From Nocardiopsis kunsanensis DSM 44524 (GTDB lineage Bacteria; Actinomycetota; Actinomycetes; Streptosporangiales; Streptosporangiaceae): a DNA stretch of 64,000 nucleotides. Each line of letters starts with the position of its first letter. Position 1 is the first letter of the stretch. Positions 1 through 7,804 of the stretch are shown piece by piece. The DNA lies in assembly GCF_000340965.1 (NCBI RefSeq), contig NZ_ANAY01000009.1:1-64000 (forward strand), given 5' to 3'. Made by a program: the position numbers and the translations under genes. The notes below the pieces were generated by a model. That model made no database searches. It was not told the origin of the DNA and saw only the letters and a list, made by a program, of their open reading frames with translations.

Positions 1-305
1 GCATATCCCCACCCTGTGCGGCGTGCGCGGCGTAGGCCCTGTTCGAGGGTGGGTGCCTGTTTGGCGAGCAGGGCCGTGGGCTCGCGCACGTAGCGCCAGG
101 CGGTGGTGGTGCCCACTTCGAAACCGGCTGCGGCCTGGGTGAACGTCTCGCCTTTGTGGAGGTGGACCAGTACGAGCAGGGCTTGTTGTGCGGGGGCCAG
201 GCGGCGCCATCGGGAGCCGGTGTTCTTGCGGTGGGCGCGGATGGTGCGGGCGGCCAGGTTCAGGGTCCGGCGTGACAGGGGCAGCGCGGCACGGTAGAAC
301 AGCAT
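1..305 (-). CDS. IS5-like (DDE_Tnp_4 type) transposase, N-terminal part, cut by window edge
   Basis: The minus-strand reading starts at ATG 305-303 with MLFYRAALPLSRRTLN and continues to the left edge, so only about 101 residues are visible. The segment KGETFTQAAAGFEVGTTTAW is the helix-turn-helix typical of the N-terminus of actinobacterial IS5-like transposases that carry a DDE_Tnp_4 catalytic domain. The catalytic domain itself would lie beyond position 1, so whether the copy is intact cannot be judged. The visible part has no stop or frameshift. Confidence 0.75.
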   Translation of the reverse strand, partial: MLFYRAALPLSRRTLNLAARTIRAHRKNTGSRWRRLAPAQQALLVLVHLHKGETFTQAAAGFEVGTTTAWRYVREPTALLAKQAPTLEQGLRRARRTGWGY

Positions 306-435
306 GTGGAGCCTCTGGTGTGTCAGGTTTTCTTGGTCGTTAACCCGTCTACCAGGGGCTTCTTGCTGTCATGGGAGGTTTCGTCAGACCGGTACGCGGC
401 TGTGACCTGCACACTCAGGATGAAAAAGGCTCAGT
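1..435 (-). mobile_element. partial IS5-like insertion sequence with one end visible
   Basis: This is the transposase gene above plus about 130 bp of upstream DNA ending near the motif gatgaaaaaggctcagt at about 420-436. That motif resembles the terminal sequence of this IS group, from memory of the family. The other end lies outside the window, so the target-site duplication cannot be tested. The stretch 306-420 holds no gene. Confidence 0.5.
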
Positions 436-662
436 TCACGCGAACGCACCGACCCCACCCGCCTGTCCCTCGACAACCGCACCGCCAACAAACTCCAGCG
501 CGGTGTGCGCTGTTTGGGTGGGCGCGGCTTCGCCCTGCTCACCCAGCGGTGGTGATTGATGCAGCGCATCATCGGCCGGCCCGGGAAAGGTCGGCGCTAC
601 CGCCGAGGCCGCGCTCGCCCCCACACTTCGAGCATGGGCGGCCGTATGGCCCCGACCTCTGA
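424..662 (+). pseudogene. decayed C-terminus of a different transposase
   Basis: The frame 433-555 reads SSRERTDPTRLSLDNRTANK followed by LQRGVRCLGGRGFALLTQRW and a stop. This resembles the C-terminal part of transposases ending in ..LxRGLRCLGERGFALLTQRW.. The rest of the usual ending continues in other frames: PGKVGATAEAALA around 575-620, then HFEHGR just before the stop at 660-662. At least two frame changes and a missing N-terminus show a dead remnant. It abuts the end of the IS on its left and reads in the opposite direction. The stretch 663-822 holds nothing recognisable. Confidence 0.6.
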
Positions 663-822
663 GTTGACACCTCGCCCGTGATGTCCCTGGTCCATGCAGG
701 AACAGGTCCTCACGTGCCACCGCGGTGAACGTAGGGCTCCACGACCCTTGAAGCTTCCACCACCCGTCACGCCTGCACCCTCGTGACGGCCGTATTGTCT
801 CCACCCCACCCCACCCCACACC

Positions 823-2163
823 TCACCTCGCCGGGTGGTCGGCCCGGAAGAGCAGTTCCTCCGACGGGCCCAGGGACGGTAGAGCCGGGCCTGCGGCATC
901 CCTGTGCCAGTCGTGCTCCCGGACCGCGTCGGTGCACATGCGCCGCCAGAGCTTCGTCCGGTCCCCGCGCACGGCTCCCCGGGTCAGCTTGCGGGCCAGG
1001 TCCGACACGACGGTGAGGTTGTGCGCATGTGCGGCCTCGGCGTTGCCGTCCTGCCCGAGCACGGCGTAGGGCCTCCCGACCCGCCCGTGTGCGCGCTCCT
1101 CACCCCATTGCAGGCAGGGCTCGCAGCAGCACCGGCCCAGCCCCTGCAGGTGCGCGGTCGCCGCCGGGCCGGCCAGGTAGGTCAGCAGGCGGTGGTGCAG
1201 GACCCCGGGCGGGGACGGGCCCTCGGACCGCGGCGCCGCGTCGACGGAGACGAAGGGAGCACCGTGGGCCAGGGCATCGAGCGCCGTCAGGCCGGTGGCG
1301 CCGAGCACGGCGGTACCCGGGAGTTCGGTGAGCACGCAGCGCAGCGCCCGCAGCTCCTCGACCGAGCCCACCGGACCGTGTTCGCCGTCCAGGACCAAGG
1401 CCTTGGGGAGGCTGACAGGAGCCAACAGCGCTGCCAGGACCTGCGTGCCCGTCCTCGTCAACCATCCCGGCCCCAGGGGGAGGGCGAGCACCAGACGGCG
1501 CGTGCGGAGCCCCTGCACCAGGCGCACCGCCTCCAACAGTGCCTGGATCCCGGTCCTGTCACTGGCCAGGAGCCCGGTCGGGGTCAGAAGCGCATCGAAG
1601 GGGCTGGGGCACCGGTCCAGCTGCTTCAAGGCCCGGCCGGGGTCGCCGTCGGGGTTGCACAGGTTCGCCGGGGGGAAACGGAACGGGGCCTGCGGCGTGG
1701 CCGTGTCCGTGCGGTAACGCGCCGGGTCCAGCACCAGAGGGGCGGGACGCCCGGACCCCACGGTCCGGCGGTGCTGCAGCGGTACCTCCCCTGCGGGCAG
1801 AACAGCACCCGCGGCGTTCGCGGGCACATGCTCCAGGAGGGTGAGCGTGCTCCGGCGCAGGTGGAGCAGGACACGGTCCTGGACACGGGCGAGGGGCTCG
1901 GACGAACGCGGCTGTGGGGCGGGGGAGGGCGGCACCGCTTCACCTCGTCGGTCACTCCGGGGGCGTACGGAAGGTCTTCCCCTCCGGAGTGCTTCTGTGG
2001 CCGATTGTCCGCTTGTGGTCACGCATGGGCCCGGACCGTGTTCCCCGGGTGGCCCTGTTGGGCCGGGGCCCGGAGAGGCGGGGCCCTCTGCCGGAGGTGG
2101 GAACGCAGCGGGAGGACCCGTGGCCGAGACGGCCGGCCCGTCTGCGTGCTCTCCTGGGCACAC
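823..2163 (-). CDS. diverged TGT-like (tRNA-guanine transglycosylase-related) protein of unknown function
   Basis: The frame is 446 residues. The first 90 or so are Pro/Gly/Arg-rich low complexity, so the true start is probably further in, but no convincing ribosome site decides it. From about residue 95 the protein looks globular, with alternating hydrophobic segments such as RRLVLALPL and PKALVLDG that fit a TIM barrel. Near the C-terminus is C345-x-C347-x2-C350-x30-H381-N-L. This resembles the zinc site C-x-C-x2-C-x25-H-N-L of tRNA-guanine transglycosylases. Asp308 lies 37 residues before the first Cys, close to the spacing of the catalytic Asp in TGT (38 in E. coli, from memory). No queuosine or 7-deazaguanine genes are nearby. 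The substrate is unknown, and the TGT link is inferred from motif spacing only. Confidence 0.55.
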   Translation of the reverse strand: MCPGEHADGPAVSATGPPAAFPPPAEGPASPGPGPTGPPGEHGPGPCVTTSGQSATEALRRGRPSVRPRSDRRGEAVPPSPAPQPRSSEPLARVQDRVLLHLRRSTLTLLEHVPANAAGAVLPAGEVPLQHRRTVGSGRPAPLVLDPARYRTDTATPQAPFRFPPANLCNPDGDPGRALKQLDRCPSPFDALLTPTGLLASDRTGIQALLEAVRLVQGLRTRRLVLALPLGPGWLTRTGTQVLAALLAPVSLPKALVLDGEHGPVGSVEELRALRCVLTELPGTAVLGATGLTALDALAHGAPFVSVDAAPRSEGPSPPGVLHHRLLTYLAGPAATAHLQGLGRCCCEPCLQWGEERAHGRVGRPYAVLGQDGNAEAAHAHNLTVVSDLARKLTRGAVRGDRTKLWRRMCTDAVREHDWHRDAAGPALPSLGPSEELLFRADHPAR

Positions 2164-2199
2164 GGAACCCCGGCATCCGGATCCGGAGACCTCCGGTCC

Positions 2200-3477
2200 C
2201 TAGCGCTCCCGGGGACGGTGCGGGTTGTGCCAGCGGCGCGGATGCTCGGCCACCTCCGTGTTCTCGGGCGCGGAGGAGGGCAGCTCCTGCGACCGGCGGG
2301 CGAAAGCACGCGTCCAAGGCATGTCGGTGATGCCGTGCGCGTACACGCTGATCAGCACGGTCACACCGACGGCCACCAGGATCCGGTCGCTGGTCGCGGT
2401 GCCGACCTGCTCGACCACCATCAGCGCGAACACGATCGAGGCCAGCCCGCGCGGCCCGAACCAGCCCAGGAAGAGCACCGTCTCCAGGCGAAACCGGATA
2501 CCGAGCGTGGCCACGGCCACCGCCAGCGGACGCACCACCACAAGGTTCAGCAGTGCGTACAGCACGACCTGCGGATCGACGTCGCCGAGCCGGGGGCCGA
2601 TGACCAACGCGCCGAAGAGCAGGAAAGTGAGCATACTGACCAGCTCACCCTCGTGTTCGGTGAACTGGTGCACGAACTCGCGGTCGCTGCGGGCGGCCAT
2701 ACCGAACAGGAGCCCGGCAGCGAACGCGGACAACAGACCGTTGCCCTGCACCGCCTCGGCCGAGGTGTAGGCCACGGCGGCCAACGCCAGGGGGAACAGG
2801 CGCCGATAGGTCGAGTTGATCCATCCGGCGCGGTCGGCCAGGAGCAGCGCCCGGCCGCCCAGAGCACCGGCGGCCACCCCCATCAGCAGCCCCAGAGCGA
2901 CCTCCTGCCCGGTCATGAGCGCCCAGTCCGGGACCGACTCGGCCGCATCCTCCAGGTTGCCTACCATCGCGGACAGGACCACCACCACCGGTAGGACGAG
3001 GCCGCCGTTGAGGCCGCTCTCCACGTTCAGGCCCTGCCGGATCCGCCCCGGCAGACGCTCGTCGGCGACCACGGACTCACCCAGGGCGGCATCGGTGGGG
3101 ATCAGCACCGCCGAGAGCAGCACCGCCCCGAGCGCCCCGAGGGAGGGCAGGAGGCCGAACGCCAGCAGAGCCCCCAGGGCCGCTCCGAGCGGCAGGCCCA
3201 CACCCAGCAGCCGGATCGGCAGGTGGTAGTCCCGGCGCAGAGCACCCAAGTCGATACGGACGGCGTCGCTGAAGAGCACCAGCACGAGGGTGGCCTCGGT
3301 CAGCACCCGCACCACCTGGCCGGGCACCGTACCGTCCAGGACCCCGGTCCCGGCCGGGCCCAGCACCAGGCCGCCGGTGACGAAGACCATCGGGGCCGTC
3401 AACCAGGCGCCCCGGGTCCACCCGGAGATGAGCGCATAACCCAAGAGCAGCACCGAGATCGCCAGGACAACGGTCAA
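2200..3477 (-). CDS. NhaP-type (CPA1) Na+(K+)/H+ antiporter
   Basis: This integral membrane cation/proton antiporter has 425 residues and about 11-12 hydrophobic segments. Family-like features are GGLVLGPAG near the N-terminus, LVLFSDAVRID in the core, PTDAALGES and NVESGLNGGLVLPVVV with conserved acidic residues, and a short hydrophilic C-terminus. The frame stays open further upstream, but that extension is non-membrane low complexity. I chose TTG at 3477 because GGAGG lies nine bases before it and the first transmembrane helix begins at once. The gene stands alone and diverges from the cupin gene. Ion specificity cannot be read from the sequence. Confidence 0.85.
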   Translation of the reverse strand: MTVVLAISVLLLGYALISGWTRGAWLTAPMVFVTGGLVLGPAGTGVLDGTVPGQVVRVLTEATLVLVLFSDAVRIDLGALRRDYHLPIRLLGVGLPLGAALGALLAFGLLPSLGALGAVLLSAVLIPTDAALGESVVADERLPGRIRQGLNVESGLNGGLVLPVVVVLSAMVGNLEDAAESVPDWALMTGQEVALGLLMGVAAGALGGRALLLADRAGWINSTYRRLFPLALAAVAYTSAEAVQGNGLLSAFAAGLLFGMAARSDREFVHQFTEHEGELVSMLTFLLFGALVIGPRLGDVDPQVVLYALLNLVVVRPLAVAVATLGIRFRLETVLFLGWFGPRGLASIVFALMVVEQVGTATSDRILVAVGVTVLISVYAHGITDMPWTRAFARRSQELPSSAPENTEVAEHPRRWHNPHRPRER

Positions 3478-3684
3478 CGGGTTCGGCCTCCCTCTCGTGG
3501 GACGGGGGATCCCTCGGGCCGGTGCGCAGTGCGGTCCCGGCGATGGGACCGATCGTGTCAGTACGAAGGCGGACGAGCCAGACGACGCTCGCGGGCGCGC
3601 CAAGGCGGGGGTGGGCGCTCCGCGCCGGAACGCCGTGAAAAGCTCGACGGGAGCCGAGCCGAGCAGAGCACAGGGAGAACCGCC

Positions 3685-4053
3685 ATGGCGCACGAGAACC
3701 CCCAGTTCAGCCTCATCAGCACCGGCGTCGAACAGCTGCAGGAGAGTAACCCGGGCCAGGAGGGCCGGGTGAGCCCCGAACGCCTGTACTCCGGGCAGGA
3801 CGTGCGCATCATGCACCTGGTACTGGACGCGGAGATGACCGAACACCGCGCCCCCTCACCGATCGTGGTCCAGGTGCTCGAGGGCCGCGTGCGTTTCGAC
3901 ATCGAGGACGGGGGCCACGACCTGGGGGCCGGTGGTATCGTCCACGTCGCCGCCGGGGTCCCGCACGCCGTCACCCCGGTCGGGGGCTCGGCCCGCATCC
4001 TCATCCACCTGCTCCACCCGGTCCATCGAGGACCGGGCGAGTACGGACAGTGA
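3685..4053 (+). CDS. small single-domain cupin protein
   Basis: The 122-residue protein starts at ATG 3685 behind GGGAG. It is one cupin barrel: VQVLEGRVRFDIEDG forms the first half and HVAAGVPHAVTPVGG, with the histidines expected of the second motif, forms the other. Such proteins bind a metal and act as small dioxygenases, isomerases or sensors; the substrate is unknown here. The first cupin motif lacks the usual HxH pair (HRAPSPIVV), so metal binding may be altered. It is followed by the DUF1028 gene on the same strand after 40 bases, so the two may be co-transcribed. Confidence 0.75.
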   Translation: MAHENPQFSLISTGVEQLQESNPGQEGRVSPERLYSGQDVRIMHLVLDAEMTEHRAPSPIVVQVLEGRVRFDIEDGGHDLGAGGIVHVAAGVPHAVTPVGGSARILIHLLHPVHRGPGEYGQ

Positions 4054-4093
4054 GCCCGGGCCGGCCCACGCTCCGAACCGAAAGTGAGGCCGG

Positions 4094-4783
4094 TTGTACG
4101 CAGGGACCTTCACGCTCGTGGCCCATGACCCCGCCACGGGCACGTGCGGCATCGCCATCAGCAGCCGGATGCCGGCGATCGGCGCGTTCACCGTGTTCGC
4201 CCACGCGGAGGCCGGGGCCGTGGCCACCCAGGCGCTGATCAACCCCTTGCTGGGTACCGACGCCCTGGAACTGTTGCGGTCCGGACCCGCCGAGGACGTG
4301 CTGGAGCAGGTCCTGGCCACCGACCCGGACGCGGACTCGCGCCAGGTCGTCCTGGTCGACACCGAAGGCAGGGCGGCCGCCCACACCGGGGAGCAGACCC
4401 ACCCGTGGAGCGGCCACCGGCTGGGCCGGGGCTACGCCGCGGCCGGCAACATCCTCACCGGCGCCGAGACGCTCGACGCGATGGCCGCCCGGTTCGAGGA
4501 GACGGCGGAGGCCCCCATGGACGAACGCCTGCTGAGCGCACTGGAAGCAGGACAGCAGGCCGGGGGCGACCGGAGGGGCAGGCAGAGCGCCGCACTGTAC
4601 GTGCACACCGGCAACCCCTACCCCTACCTGGACCTGAGGGTGGACGAGCACCCCGACCCGGTGGCCGAACTGCGCCGGGTGCACGGAGTCGCACAGGAAG
4701 AACTCCTGCCGTTCGCGAAGGCCCTGCCCACCCGTGCGCGCCCGGGAGGGTCCTTCGAACGGCTGCTGGGACTGGGCGACTGA
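4094..4783 (+). CDS. DUF1028 family protein (Ntn-hydrolase-like fold)
   Basis: The 229-residue protein starts at TTG 4094 behind GTGAGG. It has the DUF1028 pattern: TFTLVAHDPATGTCGIAISS at the N-terminus, AVATQALINPLLG, HTGEQTHPWSG and GYAAAGNILTGAETLDAMA. Family members are Ntn-hydrolase-like proteins of unclear substrate, sometimes linked to amino-acid or peptide hydrolysis. It is on the same strand as the cupin gene and converges with the GntR gene, only five bases separating the two stops. It has no signal peptide and is probably cytoplasmic. Confidence 0.85.
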   Translation: MYAGTFTLVAHDPATGTCGIAISSRMPAIGAFTVFAHAEAGAVATQALINPLLGTDALELLRSGPAEDVLEQVLATDPDADSRQVVLVDTEGRAAAHTGEQTHPWSGHRLGRGYAAAGNILTGAETLDAMAARFEETAEAPMDERLLSALEAGQQAGGDRRGRQSAALYVHTGNPYPYLDLRVDEHPDPVAELRRVHGVAQEELLPFAKALPTRARPGGSFERLLGLGD

Positions 4784-4788
4784 GGGGC

Positions 4789-5709
4789 TCAGCCCCGCCG
4801 GCGCAGGTGGGCCAGTTCGGTCCGTAGCTCCTCCACCAGGTCCCACGCGCGTTCCAGACCCCGGTCACCGGAACGCTCGCCTTCCGGTGGAGCGGGCGCA
4901 GGGCCGGACGCAGTGCCGGGGACAGGAGCGCAAGAGCCCTCACCCGACGGGGGAGCGAGGCTGACCCGGTCCACGCCCTCCTGGGCCTCGATGTCGAAGA
5001 CCACACGGTCGGAGCGGTGCCAGCTCTCGAACCACTCCAGGGGGGACCCGTCCCGGTCGAAGGTGCCCCCCTCCAGCAACAACAGCGGCGACTGGGCGGG
5101 AACGCCGAGGTCGCGGGCGATACGCGGATCGGCCGGTACCGCACGGATCTGGCGCCGGCCGCTCGTGGGACGGGCCCCGAAGGAATCGCGCATGACCCGG
5201 TGCAGGGAGGCATCGTCCAACATCCGCCCGGACAATCCGGCGAACCGCTCACGGGGCAGCCAGGTACGCACGTGCGAGAGGGGCCCCTCGCCGACCGAAC
5301 GCCGGCGCTCCAGACGCAGCAGGTCGTCCGTGCCCAGATGGCGGGTGGCGGCCGGCGGGGCGGTACGCACGTGCTCCAACGAGACCACCGTGGTGGACAG
5401 GTGCAGACCTTCGGAGGAGAACTGGTCGTGCAGACCGGTGACCCGCTGCACCAACCGGTGGTGCTCGGTCGCAGCGGCCGCCACGGGGGCGCGCCCGCGC
5501 GCACGGTGCACCGTGCCCTCGTCGATGAGGGTGCCCAGGGCCTGGCGGACCACGCTGCGCGAGACCCCGTAACGCTCACACAGGACCGCCTCACTGGGCA
5601 GGGTCTCGCCCGGGGGTATCGACCGGTCCCGGATCTCCGCGCGAAGGGCGTCGGCCACCTGGGCGTGCAGGGGGCGGGTCTCGGAGCGGTCGACAGTCAT
5701 GCGCGACAT
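4789..5709 (-). CDS. GntR/HutC-type transcription regulator with UTRA domain
   Basis: The 306-residue protein has a winged helix at residues 10-75 (PLHAQVADALRAEI, LPSEAVLCERYGVSRSVVRQ, LIDEGTVHRARGRAP) followed by a UTRA ligand-binding domain at about 85-250 (SLEHVRTAPP, LLRLERRRSVGEGPLS, PLLLLEGGTFDRDGSPLEW). The last 45 residues are a Pro/Gly-rich linker and a short helix. HutC-type regulators sense small metabolites, often sugar acids or amino acids, and repress nearby genes. Its target is not shown by position. The palindrome before the kdgT operon 4.4 kb away is one candidate. Confidence 0.88.
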   Translation of the reverse strand: MSRMTVDRSETRPLHAQVADALRAEIRDRSIPPGETLPSEAVLCERYGVSRSVVRQALGTLIDEGTVHRARGRAPVAAAATEHHRLVQRVTGLHDQFSSEGLHLSTTVVSLEHVRTAPPAATRHLGTDDLLRLERRRSVGEGPLSHVRTWLPRERFAGLSGRMLDDASLHRVMRDSFGARPTSGRRQIRAVPADPRIARDLGVPAQSPLLLLEGGTFDRDGSPLEWFESWHRSDRVVFDIEAQEGVDRVSLAPPSGEGSCAPVPGTASGPAPAPPEGERSGDRGLERAWDLVEELRTELAHLRRRG

Positions 5710-5847
5710 TTTAGGGCTCCTGGCGCGGGCCAGGGGCCCTACTGCCCCTGCGGCATGCCCTGGCCTTGCACCTCACGCGACGTCAGGAAATAACGTGCTC
5801 GTCCAGTGCCGCAACGAGCGGCGCAGCAGCGACGAGGAGGGGCGGAC

Positions 5848-6624
5848 ATGGGCGGCGCCGCAGGCCCGGGCGGTCAGGCTTGGAAGGTAGGCGAATTGGC
5901 CCGCCGGACCGGGCTGACAGTGCGCACACTGCACCACTACGAGCAGATCGGGCTGGTGCTGCCCGCCCGGCGCAACAGTGCGGGTCACCGTCTCTACGGC
6001 ACGGAGGAAGTGGAGCGCCTCTACCAGGTGCTCGCCCTGCGTGAGCTGGGCCTGTCCTTGGAACGCATCCGCGAACTGCTCGATGCCGCTCCGTCCGACG
6101 CGGCCACGGTCCCGTCCTTGGGCGATCTGCTCGCCGAACAACTCGTCCAGGTGGAGCACCGCCTGCGGGCCCTGCACGACCTGCGCGGCACACTCACCGC
6201 CCTGGTCGCCACGGCCCGCGCCGGAACCGGGTTGGACGCCCCCGCGCTGCTGGAACTCATCGAAGGGATGACCACCGTGAACGAGACCTTCAACGCCTAT
6301 TTCACACCGGAACAGATCGCGGAGCTGGAGCAGCGCCGGGCCACGCACGGCGACGCCGTCACCGACGTCATCGACGCCTGGCCGGCGCTCCTGTCGGACG
6401 TGGAGTCCGCCATTGCCGCCGGCACCGACCCGGCCTCCGCGGAGGCCGCCGATCTGGCGCGGCGCTGGGCCGGACTCCTGCACGGCTTCCACCGGGGGGA
6501 CGCCGACATGCGCGACTCCCTGTACCGGATGCGCGAGGACAACGCCGAGGAGGTCCGGGCTCACGGCGGGCCCTCACAGGAGGCGATCGCTTTCATCACC
6601 CGCGCCCAGCAGGCACATTCCTGA
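5848..6624 (+). CDS. MerR family regulator with TipAS-like drug/ligand domain
   Basis: The 258-residue protein starts at ATG 5848 behind GAGGAGGGG. The MerR DNA-binding domain covers about residues 10-80 (KVGELARRTGLTVRTLHHY, RLYGTEEVERLYQVLALREL), followed by a coiled linker. The C-terminal 120 residues (TFNAYFTPEQIAELEQR, DSLYRMREDNAEEVRAHGG) match the TipAS/antibiotic-recognition helical domain. Such proteins activate promoters with long spacers when an effector binds. It is transcribed away from the GntR gene; 138 bases separate the two starts, so mutual or auto-regulation in this gap is possible. Confidence 0.85.
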   Translation: MGGAAGPGGQAWKVGELARRTGLTVRTLHHYEQIGLVLPARRNSAGHRLYGTEEVERLYQVLALRELGLSLERIRELLDAAPSDAATVPSLGDLLAEQLVQVEHRLRALHDLRGTLTALVATARAGTGLDAPALLELIEGMTTVNETFNAYFTPEQIAELEQRRATHGDAVTDVIDAWPALLSDVESAIAAGTDPASAEAADLARRWAGLLHGFHRGDADMRDSLYRMREDNAEEVRAHGGPSQEAIAFITRAQQAHS

Positions 6625-6763
6625 GCAGGTGCTCCGCCGGGCGCGCACCTGAACGGGCTCGGGTTCCAACGGTGGCCCGCACAGCCCGACGGGCCGGAAG
6701 GAGGGCAGGCGCGGGCGCTGGTGTCCGCCCAGACGCAGCGCCCGCTGCCCTCCCCGGCCCCGA

Positions 6764-7804
6764 TCAGGAACCGGAGCGGGTGGCCTGCCACACGTGGCCC
6801 CAACCGGGGGCCAGCTCTGCGGCGCGGCGCATCGCCAGGACCAGGCTCGCCTCGCGGGCGATGCCCCTGCCGGCGATGTCGAAAGCGGTCCCGTGGTCCA
6901 CGGAGACCCGCACGACGGGCAGGCCGGCGGTGATGTTGACGCCGTCGTCGCCGTAGACCGCCTTGAAGGGCGCGTGGCCCTGGTCGTGGTAGCAGACTGC
7001 GACCAGCTTCCACTTGCCGTTGACGGCGGCAGGAATGAGTGCGTCGGCGGGCAGCGGGCCGTGGGCGTTGATGCCCTCGGCGCGGGCCCGCTCGATCGCG
7101 GGCTCCAGGATGTCGGCGTCCTCGTCACCGAACAGGCGGTTCTCCCCGGCGTGCGGGTTGAGACCGGCCACACCGATGGGTTCGTCCGCATCGCCCTGGG
7201 CCTTGGCGAAGGCGCTCATCAGGCGCAGGACCTCCAAGGTCCGCTCCTGGGTGACGTCCCCGATGGCCTGACGCAGCGACACGTGAGTGGTCAGGTGGAA
7301 GAAGGACAGCTCACCGGCGGAGAGCACGAGGCTGTAGTCGCTCACCCCGAACTCGTGGGCGAGCAGCTCGGTGTGCCCGGGCCAGGGGTGGCCGCCCATG
7401 TGCATGGCGGCCTTGTTCAGCGGCGGGGTGACGATCCCCTCGACCAGGCCGCGCTTGGCCAGGTCGACCGCCTCGATGACAAAACGCGCAGCCCCGTCGC
7501 CGGCATCGGCGTCGAGCTCGCCCGGGGCCACGTGCCCCAGGGAGGGCCCGGTCTGGACGATGTCGATGATCCCGGGGTCGTCGGCGGCCTCCTCGGGGCT
7601 GCGTACCGGGTTGACGGCGGCCGGGTCGGCGCCGATCGCGGTCACGGCCCGGCGCAGGGCGTCGGCGTCACCGACGACGACGGGCCGGGCGTACTCGCGC
7701 ACCTCGGGGTGGTTGAGCAGGGACTTGGCGGTGATCTCCGGTCCGATACCGGCCACGTCCCCGAGGGTGACGGCGAGTGTGGGGCGTTCGGTGGGACGGC
7801 TCAT
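6764..7804 (-). CDS. pdxA2: PdxA2-type 4-phospho-tetronate 3-dehydrogenase
   Basis: The 346-residue protein belongs to the PdxA family of NAD-dependent 4-phospho-sugar-acid dehydrogenases. GDVAGIGPEI at the N-terminus, GHTELLAHEFGV, PHAGENRLFG, CYHDQGHAPFKAVYGDDGVN and SVDHGTAFDIAG are the family blocks that include the metal-binding histidines. It shares a four-base overlap with the four-carbon acid sugar kinase gene upstream. That context fits the PdxA2 branch, which oxidises 4-phospho-D-threonate or 4-phospho-D-erythronate with decarboxylation to dihydroxyacetone phosphate, rather than vitamin B6 synthesis. The D- or L-series substrate cannot be decided from sequence. Confidence 0.85.
   Translation of the reverse strand: MSRPTERPTLAVTLGDVAGIGPEITAKSLLNHPEVREYARPVVVGDADALRRAVTAIGADPAAVNPVRSPEEAADDPGIIDIVQTGPSLGHVAPGELDADAGDGAARFVIEAVDLAKRGLVEGIVTPPLNKAAMHMGGHPWPGHTELLAHEFGVSDYSLVLSAGELSFFHLTTHVSLRQAIGDVTQERTLEVLRLMSAFAKAQGDADEPIGVAGLNPHAGENRLFGDEDADILEPAIERARAEGINAHGPLPADALIPAAVNGKWKLVAVCYHDQGHAPFKAVYGDDGVNITAGLPVVRVSVDHGTAFDIAGRGIAREASLVLAMRRAAELAPGWGHVWQATRSGS

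Noticed and set aside
904..2994. Plus-strand 696-codon frame opposite the TGT-like gene and the antiporter
   Set aside because: It spans two opposite genes and has Gln/Arg-rich shadow composition. The minus-strand frames carry the Cys/His motif and the membrane segments.
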